From an uncultured Alphaproteobacteria bacterium (lineage in GTDB: Bacteria; Pseudomonadota; Alphaproteobacteria; Paracaedibacterales; CAIULA01), in assembly GCA_903905285.1 (NCBI GenBank), contig CAIVFQ010000062.1, forward strand, positions 1-15,372: a stretch of 15,372 bases of DNA, written 5' to 3'. The position numbers and the translations under genes were made by a program. The notes below the pieces were generated by a model. It searched no databases. It was not told the origin of the DNA and saw only the letters and a program-made list of their open reading frames with translations. How positions within the stretch are numbered: the first letter of the stretch is position 1; every line of letters begins with the position of its first letter. This document shows, one piece after another, positions 8,534 to 15,372 of the stretch.

Positions 8534-9153
8534 AAGGGGCACTGCCGGCACCTCCAGCAAAAGCAGCACCAGCAGCTACTAAATTACCCGCTGATATTGA
8601 GGCTTTGAAGGGGCAATTGGATCCTGCACAACACAGTAAATTGGTCTTAGGCTTGAAAAGATCAAGCTTTCTTGATATTCAGGCTAAAGACTCTGAGGGA
8701 GAGTTGAAAAGAAACGCCTTGATTAAAAGGGCTTTAGATGCCGCCAAACCTGCTGCTTCTGGAGGAGGAGGAGGTGATGTGGCTGAGCAGGCAGCAGCTG
8801 CTAGAGGGAAAATGAAAAGAAGTGCAATTCCTGCCACTGAGTCGCGAGAGTTTTTGAAAAAAGTCAGAAGCTTAATGCCTGACGCTAATGGTAAGATTGG
8901 CAGTATGGGGGCAATAAAGGCTACTAGCGATTTATTAAAAACCCTAGCCGGCTACATTAGAAAATATAAAGGTGATGCTTTAAATGATTTGAAAAAATCA
9001 AAAGCCGATCTTGAAGATTTAAGGAAGATAGAAGACATTGCCGAAATCTTGGATGCTCGTGTAGAAAGTGGCAATTTCCAGGGAATTATAGATGATCTTC
9101 CTGCAGAAGCCGCTGCCCCTACAGCTAAAGAAAGCGATGATGATTGGAAGTAA
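8419..9153 (+). CDS. Proline-rich protein, C-terminal part with acidic DDDW tail
   Basis: This frame is open from 8401; TTG 8419 and ATG 8425 are possible starts but neither has a good ribosome-binding site, so it most likely continues the upstream ORF. Visible features, numbered from 8419: proline-rich stretch 5-52 including 11 consecutive prolines (25-35); mixed-charge helical region 55-110; a five-glycine linker (115-119); an alanine-rich then basic segment RGKMKRSAIP (129-138); lysine-rich amphipathic helices (140-215); and an acidic end, ESDDDWK. Polyproline followed by helices and an acidic tail with tryptophan recalls Arp2/3-activating proteins such as Rickettsia RickA, but I see no convincing WH2 motif. 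Function unknown; a host-interacting secreted protein is my inference. Confidence 0.65.
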   Translation: MRMGPPPVLRAPSAPPLPGGFGKAPPPPPPPPPPPGGLKGALPAPPAKAAPAATKLPADIEALKGQLDPAQHSKLVLGLKRSSFLDIQAKDSEGELKRNALIKRALDAAKPAASGGGGGDVAEQAAAARGKMKRSAIPATESREFLKKVRSLMPDANGKIGSMGAIKATSDLLKTLAGYIRKYKGDALNDLKKSKADLEDLRKIEDIAEILDARVESGNFQGIIDDLPAEAAAPTAKESDDDWK

Positions 9154-9162
9154 AACCAGTCG

Positions 9163-9190
9163 TTGACAACGGGTGACAGTCCTTTAACAT
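9163..9190 (+). promoter_or_regulatory. Sigma-70-type promoter for the penicillin-binding protein
   Basis: A consensus TTGACA (9163-9168) is followed after 16 bases by TAACAT (9185-9190, four of six matches). Transcription would begin about 20-25 bases before the start codon at 9220. It begins 10 bases after the upstream stop codon, so the gene is probably transcribed independently. Confidence 0.6.
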
Positions 9191-9219
9191 AGGTACAAAT
9201 ATATTTAATTTTTTGTTAA

Positions 9220-11076
9220 ATGCGTCAGTTCGTTCGTCGACTTTTAATCTTTTCCCTGTTTGGCGTAACCGCAACGGTAAGTGCGGCTTTTTTCGTCTTT
9301 TTCTATTATGGGCGGGGGTTGCCAAATTATGATCATTTGAAAGATTATCAGCCGCCCTTGGCAACGCGTTTGTATGCGAATAATTATCAACTGATCAAAG
9401 AATATGCCCTGGAAAGGCGTTTCTTTAAGCCCTTAGACCAAATACCACAAAAATTAATCCAGGCGTTTTTGGCGGCGGAGGATAGAAATTTCTATTACCA
9501 TTTCGGCTTAGATTTCAGTGGGTTGTTACGCGCTGTCTTAAGCAATACCTTAAAGGGAAGCTGGAAAAACCGGCCTTTGGGGGCATCGACCATTACCCAG
9601 CAAGTGGCTAAAAACTTTCTTGTGGGGAACGAGGCTTCCTTTAAACGCAAAGTTAAAGAAGCCGTTATGTCCATCAGGATCGAGTTTAGTTTGCCTAAAG
9701 ATCGCATCTTAGAATTGTACCTCAATCAGGTGTATTTGGGTCGTGGTAGTTATGGTGTGACGGCGGCGGCTCAGGCTTATTTTGGTAAAAGTTTGGATGA
9801 TTTATCCTTAGAGGAATGCGCCTTTCTGGCAGCGTTGCCAAAGGCCCCGGCTATTTATGACCGGGATACAGAGGCGAAAAAGGCGCAAGGAAGGCGTGAT
9901 TGGGTTTTGGATCGGCTGAACCAAGAAGGGTTTATTACTCCCCAGGCTTGTCATTTGGCGCAAAGTTTGCCCGTTACCGTTTTAAAGCCCGGCCCGTTAT
10001 CTTTTAGTGCTGACTATTTCGCAGAGGAAGTGCGGCGCCACCTTGTCGGTTGTCTAAAACAGGCTGATTTACCAAGCGCGGGTCTTAGTATTTTTACAAC
10101 CTTAGACCCCGACACGCAAACAATTGCCCACAAAAGTTTGCAGCAAGGTCTGGTCGCTTATGATTCCACCAAAACCACGCCAGAGGTCAGCGGTGCGATT
10201 GTGGTGATGGAGGCTGAAACAGGTCACGTTTTGGCCCTAAGTGGGGGGTTTGATTTCTCACAGAATCAATTTAATTGTGCCACGCAGGCTTGGCGTCAAT
10301 CTGGGTCTTTGTTTAAACCTATTGTTTATCTGGCCGCCCTTGAGCAAGAGGGATACACCCCCGAAACCCTTATCAACGACAGCCCTATTAAAATTAGCTT
10401 AGGTCCGGGGTTGGGTTATTATCAGCCGAGAAATTTTACGAAAAAACATTATGGCCTGTGTCCTTTAAGAGTTGGTGTTGAGCAGTCACGCAACGTGATG
10501 ACCATAAAATTAGCGCAACAAATTGGTATGGCACCTGTTCAAGAAATGGCTGCACGGCTTGGGGTTATAAGCCATCTGCCTAACCAACTGGCGATGGCCT
10601 TGGGGGCTGGTGAGACAACCTTGCTGCGTTTAACGACGGCGTATTGCACAATTGTGAATGGGGGTAAGAAAATCCACCCCACCTTTTTACACAAAGTTGA
10701 AAATCATTTAGGTCATACTCTTCACGAACCTGACCCCTTGCCTGAGGAAAAACTGCTAAGCTCTGACCTGGCAGAGACAATGACCGATATGTTAAGAAAC
10801 GTTGTCCAGCGGGGTACAGGTCGGCGGTTAAGCTGTTTGGCTGAACAGTATGGCATTGACCTGGGTGGAAAGACAGGAACGACAAACGATTGTTACGATG
10901 CCTGGTTCATTGGTTTTATCAAACGGCCAAACGCACCGACATTGGTTGTGGGTATTTTTGTTGGCTTTTTAAAGCCCAGGTCATTGGGGGCACAGGCAAC
11001 AGGGGCACGCGTTGCCCTGCCTATTTTTGAAAGCTTTGTAAAAAGCTATTTCGCCTCGCGGCCGACCATTGCGTAA
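9220..11076 (+). CDS. mrcA: Class A penicillin-binding protein (PBP1A-like), bifunctional
   Basis: It polymerises lipid II into glycan strands and cross-links their peptides in the periplasm. A short cytoplasmic start (RQFVRR) and one membrane helix (8-29) anchor it. The GT51 glycosyltransferase domain (about 65-240) has AAEDRNFYYHFGLD with catalytic Glu87, GASTITQQVAKN (121-132) and LELYLNQVYLGRGSYGV (164-180). The transpeptidase domain has the three required motifs: Ser363-L-F-Lys366, Ser423-R-N and KTGT (551-554). The end GFLKPRSLGAQATGARVALPIF is PBP1A-like. At 618 residues it is shorter than most PBP1A; little sequence separates the two domains, so an inserted OB-like domain seems absent. 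PbpC-type identity is less likely. No Shine-Dalgarno is evident. Its presence implies that peptidoglycan is still made. Confidence 0.93.
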   Translation: MRQFVRRLLIFSLFGVTATVSAAFFVFFYYGRGLPNYDHLKDYQPPLATRLYANNYQLIKEYALERRFFKPLDQIPQKLIQAFLAAEDRNFYYHFGLDFSGLLRAVLSNTLKGSWKNRPLGASTITQQVAKNFLVGNEASFKRKVKEAVMSIRIEFSLPKDRILELYLNQVYLGRGSYGVTAAAQAYFGKSLDDLSLEECAFLAALPKAPAIYDRDTEAKKAQGRRDWVLDRLNQEGFITPQACHLAQSLPVTVLKPGPLSFSADYFAEEVRRHLVGCLKQADLPSAGLSIFTTLDPDTQTIAHKSLQQGLVAYDSTKTTPEVSGAIVVMEAETGHVLALSGGFDFSQNQFNCATQAWRQSGSLFKPIVYLAALEQEGYTPETLINDSPIKISLGPGLGYYQPRNFTKKHYGLCPLRVGVEQSRNVMTIKLAQQIGMAPVQEMAARLGVISHLPNQLAMALGAGETTLLRLTTAYCTIVNGGKKIHPTFLHKVENHLGHTLHEPDPLPEEKLLSSDLAETMTDMLRNVVQRGTGRRLSCLAEQYGIDLGGKTGTTNDCYDAWFIGFIKRPNAPTLVVGIFVGFLKPRSLGAQATGARVALPIFESFVKSYFASRPTIA

Positions 11077-11099
11077 TATAATAGCTGCGTTACGCAATG
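11067..11099. terminator. Perfect inverted repeat carrying both convergent stop codons
   Basis: CATTGCGTAA (11067-11076) and TTACGCAATG (11090-11099) are exact inverse copies around a 13-base loop. The left TAA ends the penicillin-binding protein and the right TTA is the stop of the minus-strand DUF465 gene, so both proteins end in Ile-Ala. It can fold in transcripts from either side and may act as a bidirectional terminator or mRNA 3' block. No U run follows on either strand, so termination is uncertain. Confidence 0.5.
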
Positions 11100-11302
11100 A
11101 TATTAGGGTGCAGCACGCTGTTAATCTTGGTGATGCGGTCCTGCAGTTCACATTTCACTTTTTTCATTCGATAAAGATCAAAGTCAACCGTCCCCCGGGG
11201 CGTTCTGGCCTTATTTTGCATATCTTGCTCAAGCTGCGACTTTTGCTGTTGGCATTGTTGCAGCTGTGATTTCAGTTCAGGTGTCGTCGTAAAGGAAATC
11301 AT
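11090..11302 (-). CDS. YdcH-like DUF465 family small protein
   Basis: The 70-residue protein is a predicted coiled coil. Its second half, VDFDLYRMKKVKCELQDRI, matches the DUF465/YdcH pattern of a short break, L.R.KK.K..L.D.I and a final helix. The first half (ELKSQLQQCQQQKSQLEQDM) is a glutamine-rich heptad helix. The molecular function of DUF465 proteins is poorly known and I do not assign one. It converges on the penicillin-binding protein gene with only 13 bases between stop codons and is divergent from gyrA. Confidence 0.75.
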   Translation of the reverse strand: MISFTTTPELKSQLQQCQQQKSQLEQDMQNKARTPRGTVDFDLYRMKKVKCELQDRITKINSVLHPNIIA

Positions 11303-11527
11303 TTTCGGGCACTCTTTGAAGATTTCTAATATATAGATAGCTTTTTTTATTAAAAAATCAAGGAGAAAAAGTTAAAAAATCGTTAAAAGAAGTTTAAAAC
11401 AATCCACTTTAGGGGAAGAAAGTGCTAAGGTGATCTTGTTTTATACCCTTCGTCTTTCGACGCCCACTTTGATGTTGGTTGGGTATGTATGGTGAAACGT
11501 AAAAATAAGTTCTAACTAAAGAATGGT
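11303..11527. promoter_or_regulatory. Divergent DUF465/gyrA control region
   Basis: A 225-base gap. The half near the small gene is very AT-rich, with T7 and A6 runs and TATATATTAG on the minus strand suggesting a -10 area. The gyrA half contains two small hairpins, CACTTT/AAAGTG (11405-11424) and CGTC-TTTC-GACG (11451-11462). I could not find a convincing paired -35/-10 for gyrA. Confidence 0.3.
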
Positions 11528-14254
11528 ATGCGTATGACAAACACTGGTGCCCAACCCACTGACACCAAACCGGTTTCCATTGAAGAGGAAATGAAGAGGT
11601 CTTACCTTGATTACGCGATGAGCGTTATCGTATCGCGTGCTTTGCCTGATGTGCGGGACGGTTTAAAGCCGGTTCATCGCCGTATTCTTTATGCCATGAA
11701 AGAGGCCGGAAACGATTACAATCGGCCTTATCGTAAGTCAGCCCGCGTGGTCGGTGATGTTATGGGTAAATATCATCCTCACGGTGATTCGGCTATTTAT
11801 GACGCCATGGTTAGAATGACTCAAGATTTCAGTTTAAGGCTGCCCCTTATTGACGGGCAGGGAAACTTTGGGTCGATGGACGGTGACCCAGCGGCCGCCG
11901 CACGATACACAGAGGCACGCCTCAGTCGCGCTGCCCACACCATTATAGAAGACATTGATAAAGACACTGTTGATTTTCAGACCAACTATGACGAGACGTT
12001 GGTGGAGCCAAAGGTTCTGCCCGCCCGTTTTCCCAATTTGTTGGTTAACGGTACCAGTGGTATTGCCGTGGGTATGGCAACATCGGTACCAACCCATAAC
12101 TTAGGTGAAGTTATTGACGGCTGTTGTGCGCTTATTGAAAACCCAGATTTATCTTTACCAGAACTGATGCAAATTATACCCGGTCCTGATTTCCCTACCG
12201 GGGGCATTATTATGGGCCGTTATGGACTTCATGAAGCCTATCGCACAGGGCGGGGAACGATTACAGTTCGCAGCAAAACGTCCATCGAGACGATTCGTAA
12301 TGACCGCGAAGCCATTATCGTTAGCGAAATTCCATTTCAAGTTAATAAATCGCGCATGATCGAGAAAATAGCCGAACAGGTTAAGGAAAAAATCATTGAA
12401 GGCATTAGTGACCTTCGCGATGAATCAGACCGTGACGGTGTTCGTGTTGTTATCGAACTGAAACGCGATGCGGTGGCTGAGGTTGTTTTGAATCAACTGT
12501 ATCGCTATACCCAGTTGCAAACCGGCATCAGTTTTAACATGTTGGCTTTGGTTCATGGGCGCCCTGAACAGTTGTCTCTGACTCGTATTTTGAAGGCATT
12601 CTTAGAGTTTCGCGAAGAAGTCATCGTTCGGCGCACCCGTTTTGAATTAGCCAAGGCCCGTGAAAAAGCCCACATCTTATTAGGCTTTGCGGTGGCTGTT
12701 GCTAATATTGAACCGATTATTGCGTTGATTCGCGCAGCCGTTGACCGTCAACAGGCGAAAATCGACTTAATGGCCAAGGCATGGGATGCCACTGTTGTCG
12801 CCCCGTTGATTAACTTGGTTGACGAAGATTCTGATCACCAAAACCAATACCGACTCACAGAAACTCAAGCCCAGGCTATTTTGGATTTGCGTCTGCACCG
12901 CCTAACGGGTTTAGAACGTGAAAAAATCAGCAATGACCTGCATGAGATTGTTGCCCAGATTCAAGAATATCTGGCTATCTTAGCTTCACGCCAACGGGTT
13001 TTAGATATTTTAAAAACAGAACTTTTAGAAATTAGAGCTCAGTTTGCCAACCCGCGTCGGACGCAAATTGAAGATGGTGATTCATCAGTTGAGATGGAAG
13101 ACCTGATTCAACGCGAAGACATGGTCATAACGGTTAGTCTTGGTGGTTATATTAAACGCGTCCCGCTGTCAACGTATCGGTCACAAAAACGCGGTGGCAG
13201 AGGCCGATCGGGCATGAGCACGAAAAGCGAAGATGTCGTCAGTGATGTAATCGTGGCTAACACCCATGACCCTGTCTTGTTCTTTTCTAGTTTGGGTAAA
13301 GTTTACAAGATGAAGGTTTATCGTTTGCCTTTGGCTTCTCCGCAGGCCCGTGGTCGTGCGATGGTGAACCTGTTGCCTTTATCCCCTGGCGAGACGATCA
13401 CCACCGTTTTGGTTCGGTCTGAAGAAGCTTCCGAAGGTCAAGAGCCGTATTTGATGTTTGCTACATCGCGGGGAAATGTTCGCCGAAACAAGTTAGATGA
13501 TTTTGCCAACATCCCTTCTAATGGGAAAAGGGCGATGCGTTTGGATGACAATGAAGAACTGATTGCTGTTGCCTTTTGTTATGAAACAGATGACGTGATG
13601 CTGTCCACCTATCAAGGGGCTTGTAACCGTTTTAACGTTACGGACATTCGTATTTTTGCAGGGCGTGATTCCAATGGTGTGCGCGGTATTCGTCTTGGTA
13701 AGGATGATCACGTTATTTCCATGGCTGTTTTAACCCAGGGTCGTTTGGATATTGAAGAACGTCAGGCTTATTTGCGACAAGCATCTAAGGCACGCCAGTT
13801 AGCCAACCAAAGCGATGAAGAAGTGATTATCGAAGAGATTGAGGAAGAAAATCTAGACGTCAAGATAACGCCTGAACGATTCCAAGAATTGGCAGCACAA
13901 GAACAATTCATTTTGACGATTACAGAAAAGGGCTTTGGTAAACGAAGCTCGGCCTATGAATATAGAACCACCAACCGGGGAAGTTCTGGATTTGCCAGTA
14001 TTGCCGTTAATGCGCGTAATGGGGGCGTGGCGGCCTCTTTCCCTGTGATGCCAGACAATCAGATTTTGCTGGTTACCGATCAGGGTCGTTTAATGCGGTG
14101 CCCGATTCACGATGTTCGCATTACCCGTCGTTCAGCCCAGGGAGTCATTATTTTCCGGGTGAATGATAACGAAAAAGTGGTTGCTGTTAGTTGCATCCCC
14201 GCGGGTGAGGACGATGACAGCGATGAGGGTGAAGAAGGCAATACAGAGGTCTAA
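11528..14254 (+). CDS. gyrA: DNA gyrase subunit A
   Basis: GyrA is the breaking-reuniting subunit of gyrase (A2B2), which introduces negative supercoils using ATP hydrolysed by GyrB. The 908-residue protein shows the winged-helix region with [17 protein letters not shown] and catalytic Tyr127 in [10 protein letters not shown]. Ser88 and Asp92, equivalent to E. coli Ser83 and Asp87 of the quinolone-resistance region, are the unmutated types. A tower and coiled-coil region follows (about 200-520), then the C-terminal beta-pinwheel beginning with the GyrA box [10 protein letters not shown] (553-562), which separates gyrase from topoisomerase IV. An acidic insertion (about 735-790, with [14 protein letters not shown]) is common in alphaproteobacterial GyrA, and the tail is also acidic ([11 protein letters not shown]). 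ATG 11528 is preferred over 11534 because AAAG lies 6 bases before it. Confidence 0.98.
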   Translation: MRMTNTGAQPTDTKPVSIEEEMKRSYLDYAMSVIVSRALPDVRDGLKPVHRRILYAMKEAGNDYNRPYRKSARVVGDVMGKYHPHGDSAIYDAMVRMTQDFSLRLPLIDGQGNFGSMDGDPAAAARYTEARLSRAAHTIIEDIDKDTVDFQTNYDETLVEPKVLPARFPNLLVNGTSGIAVGMATSVPTHNLGEVIDGCCALIENPDLSLPELMQIIPGPDFPTGGIIMGRYGLHEAYRTGRGTITVRSKTSIETIRNDREAIIVSEIPFQVNKSRMIEKIAEQVKEKIIEGISDLRDESDRDGVRVVIELKRDAVAEVVLNQLYRYTQLQTGISFNMLALVHGRPEQLSLTRILKAFLEFREEVIVRRTRFELAKAREKAHILLGFAVAVANIEPIIALIRAAVDRQQAKIDLMAKAWDATVVAPLINLVDEDSDHQNQYRLTETQAQAILDLRLHRLTGLEREKISNDLHEIVAQIQEYLAILASRQRVLDILKTELLEIRAQFANPRRTQIEDGDSSVEMEDLIQREDMVITVSLGGYIKRVPLSTYRSQKRGGRGRSGMSTKSEDVVSDVIVANTHDPVLFFSSLGKVYKMKVYRLPLASPQARGRAMVNLLPLSPGETITTVLVRSEEASEGQEPYLMFATSRGNVRRNKLDDFANIPSNGKRAMRLDDNEELIAVAFCYETDDVMLSTYQGACNRFNVTDIRIFAGRDSNGVRGIRLGKDDHVISMAVLTQGRLDIEERQAYLRQASKARQLANQSDEEVIIEEIEEENLDVKITPERFQELAAQEQFILTITEKGFGKRSSAYEYRTTNRGSSGFASIAVNARNGGVAASFPVMPDNQILLVTDQGRLMRCPIHDVRITRRSAQGVIIFRVNDNEKVVAVSCIPAGEDDDSDEGEEGNTEV

Positions 14255-14319
14255 AAAAAACACTACCGGGAGAATAGGGGGAATTGGGGTTGCCCTGTCC
14301 CATATCCTCCTAGGTAGTG
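14252..14319 (-). terminator. Intrinsic terminator of the minus-strand acidic protein gene
   Basis: CACTACC (14261-14267) pairs exactly with GGTAGTG (14313-14319). Inside, GGGAG and ATAGGG pair imperfectly with CTCC and CCCATAT, forming a long stem. On the minus strand this hairpin is followed at once by eight or more T residues (14260-14253), the classical intrinsic layout. The T run lies over the gyrA stop codon. On the plus strand the hairpin has no U tract but could still shape the gyrA 3' end. Confidence 0.75.
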
Positions 14320-14321
14320 AT

Positions 14322-14807
14322 TTACGATTTACTGCTGGGGCGTTGCTGCTGCGTCGTTATTAACTGGTTTTCCCTCAGTTCTTTGTAAAGCTGTTGTTGC
14401 TGCATCGTTTTATTAACCGGTGTTTCTTCAGTTTCTGTGCCGTTGTTAGCTGGTGCTTCTCCGCCTGCGGACTCAGTGCTGCCATTATTGTCATTACCAG
14501 CTACGACTTCTTCAGCCGCTTCTCCGGCGGCTATTGGTGCTGGGTCAGCCCTGCTATCATCGTCACTGACTGCTTCTTCTCCTGCTATTACTACTGGTGA
14601 TCTAACTGATGATGATACAGTGCTGTCATCCTCGCTCAATACTGATTCAACTTCAAAATCATAACTACTCTCCATTCTGCTTGGTTGAAACTGTTCTACT
14701 CCAGTAGAATTATCAACCTTATCATCCATAGACCATCCACTTGTCGTTGCCATTAGCAGTGACGAAAAGGCGGTAATACCTAAGGTTTTTTTTACGCTTA
14801 ATTTCAT
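14322..14807 (-). CDS. Secreted acidic low-complexity protein, unknown function
   Basis: I do not recognise this protein (161 residues). It starts with a clear signal peptide: basic MKLSVKK, then hydrophobic TLGITAFSSLLMATTSGW, with cleavage probable around residues 24-27. The mature part is rich in Glu, Asp, Ser, Ala, Gly and Asn with no large hydrophobic core, and has loose repeats such as AGEEAVSDDD and AGEAAEEVVAGNDNN (75-108). A more ordered glutamine-rich end (MQQQQLYKELRENQL, 135-149) may be helical. It is likely exported and mostly disordered. AGAGGG is well placed before the ATG (6-base gap from GAGG), and a strong terminator follows, so it looks like an intact single-gene unit. No promoter is certain. 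Confidence 0.75.
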   Translation of the reverse strand: MKLSVKKTLGITAFSSLLMATTSGWSMDDKVDNSTGVEQFQPSRMESSYDFEVESVLSEDDSTVSSSVRSPVVIAGEEAVSDDDSRADPAPIAAGEAAEEVVAGNDNNGSTESAGGEAPANNGTETEETPVNKTMQQQQLYKELRENQLITTQQQRPSSKS

Positions 14808-14964
14808 AATAGCCCTCTTTTTTTAAAGAAAAACATTGTTGATAAGGTTCTGATAAAGATGATTTGAAGTGCTTTTCGGGGAACCTAAATCTTATGGTAT
14901 AGGGAAAAATATTAATTCTTTGTTAACAAATTTGTTGCGAGGTAGGTCTGAAATATTATTTTTT

Positions 14965-15320
14965 TCAAGGAAAAAAGTTCATGCTGAGTGGGGTTCCGTT
15001 AATGACTTGGTTCGTATTGGATTGAAAGGATAACCAGAAGAGTCTGTTTGTTAATTCTTTGTTCAGTATGTAGTCATAGGGGATGTAATAATATCCCTTG
15101 TCACCATGATTAATACCCCACGAATTACATATTGTGAAGGTCTGCTTTAAGTCATCATACACTGCTGGCTGTTTCGCTTAATGGTGATGGTTTTGTAGGA
15201 AGATCTTCTTGCAGGGCCAAAGAGGTGACGCTAGCAAAACAGGAATATTTTAGAAAAATTAAAGTAACTACCCAGGTTGGGAAAGAAAAAAGTGTTTAAA
15301 GTTTTGTTCAAATCATTCAT
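14965..15320 (-). pseudogene. Remnant of a secreted papain-family (C1) cysteine peptidase gene
   Basis: The 3' part (15162-14965) encodes YDDLKQTFTICNSWG followed by GDKGYYYIPYDYIL, the C1 peptidase segment around the active-site Asn, and ends at a normal-looking stop. In intact enzymes YDD is preceded by the catalytic-His motif GHAV..VG; here it is preceded by AKQPAV and a stop. Upstream, ATG 15320 starts MNDLNKTLNTFFF. In the next frame a signal-peptide-like FPTWVVTLIFLKYSCFAS continues to LALQEDLPTKPSPLSET before a stop at 15157-15155. Three frames thus carry pieces of one secreted protein, and the catalytic Cys and His regions are missing. I infer a large internal deletion plus at least one frameshift. 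Confidence 0.7.
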
Positions 15321-15329
15321 AAGTTTTGT

Positions 15330-15372
15330 ATGGATAAAAAAGATAAAGAGATAGAAGCCCTCAAAGAAGAGA
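15330..15372 (+). CDS. Start of a charged, probably coiled-coil ORF, cut by the window end
   Basis: ATG at 15330 opens a frame reading MDKKDKEIEALKEE up to the window edge without a stop. The charged heptad-like start resembles the N-termini of some transposases (for example IS66 type) and of many coiled-coil proteins; 14 residues are too few to choose. No Shine-Dalgarno is apparent, and the start overlaps no other gene, lying just beyond the peptidase remnant that points the other way. Confidence 0.35.
   Translation, partial: MDKKDKEIEALKEE

Noticed and set aside
8640..8720. WH2 actin-binding motif in the proline-rich protein
   Set aside because: The RNALIKRAL and EFLKKV segments only partly match and are not in the correct order or spacing for a WH2 motif.
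10580..10885. 101-codon minus-strand frame inside the penicillin-binding protein gene
   Set aside because: Antisense to the conserved transpeptidase coding region, with no motif or start signal.

Overview
The window looks like chromosome from an alphaproteobacterium, probably a host-associated or intracellular one (Holosporales/Rickettsiales-like; the order is an inference). The housekeeping proteins read as alphaproteobacterial: CTP synthase next to SecG, the seven-iron ferredoxin FdxA next to a CarD-type regulator, and a GyrA with an acidic insertion in its C-terminal domain. Base composition is AT-rich, small palindromic repeats sit between genes, secreted low-complexity proteins are present, and at least two genes are broken. 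That mix suggests a genome shaped by host association.

Layout. 1-429 has no convincing gene; it holds two small palindromic repeat elements. 430-2927 (minus strand) is an infC-secG-pyrG unit: translation initiation factor, secretion channel subunit and CTP synthesis. infC appears to start at an ATA codon about 117 bases upstream of the first ATG. Divergently, 3137-5414 and then 5506-7608 (plus strand) carry fdxA, carD, an unlabelled 56-residue small ORF, truB, rpsO and pnp, a ferredoxin plus transcription/translation/RNA-decay cluster in which truB-rpsO-pnp keeps its classical order. 7609-7828 contains a cloverleaf-like GTCATTCCCG repeat. 7829-9153 is the most unusual part: a secreted, proline-rich protein split between two overlapping frames, whose joined form has a signal peptide, an 11-proline run and an acidic, tryptophan-containing C-terminus. 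9220-11076 is a bifunctional class A penicillin-binding protein behind a good sigma-70-like promoter. It converges on a small YdcH-like (DUF465) gene, with both stop codons inside one perfect inverted repeat. 11528-14254 is gyrA. It converges on a secreted acidic protein (14322-14807, minus), whose intrinsic terminator ends inside the gyrA stop codon. The right end holds the remains of a secreted papain-family (C1) peptidase gene and, running out of the window, the start of a plus-strand ORF.

The best candidate for something undescribed is the secreted polyproline protein at 7829-9153. Its domain order loosely recalls bacterial actin-nucleation mimics, but no clear WH2 motif is visible. The hidden small ORF before truB and the ATA start of infC are the main annotation corrections.
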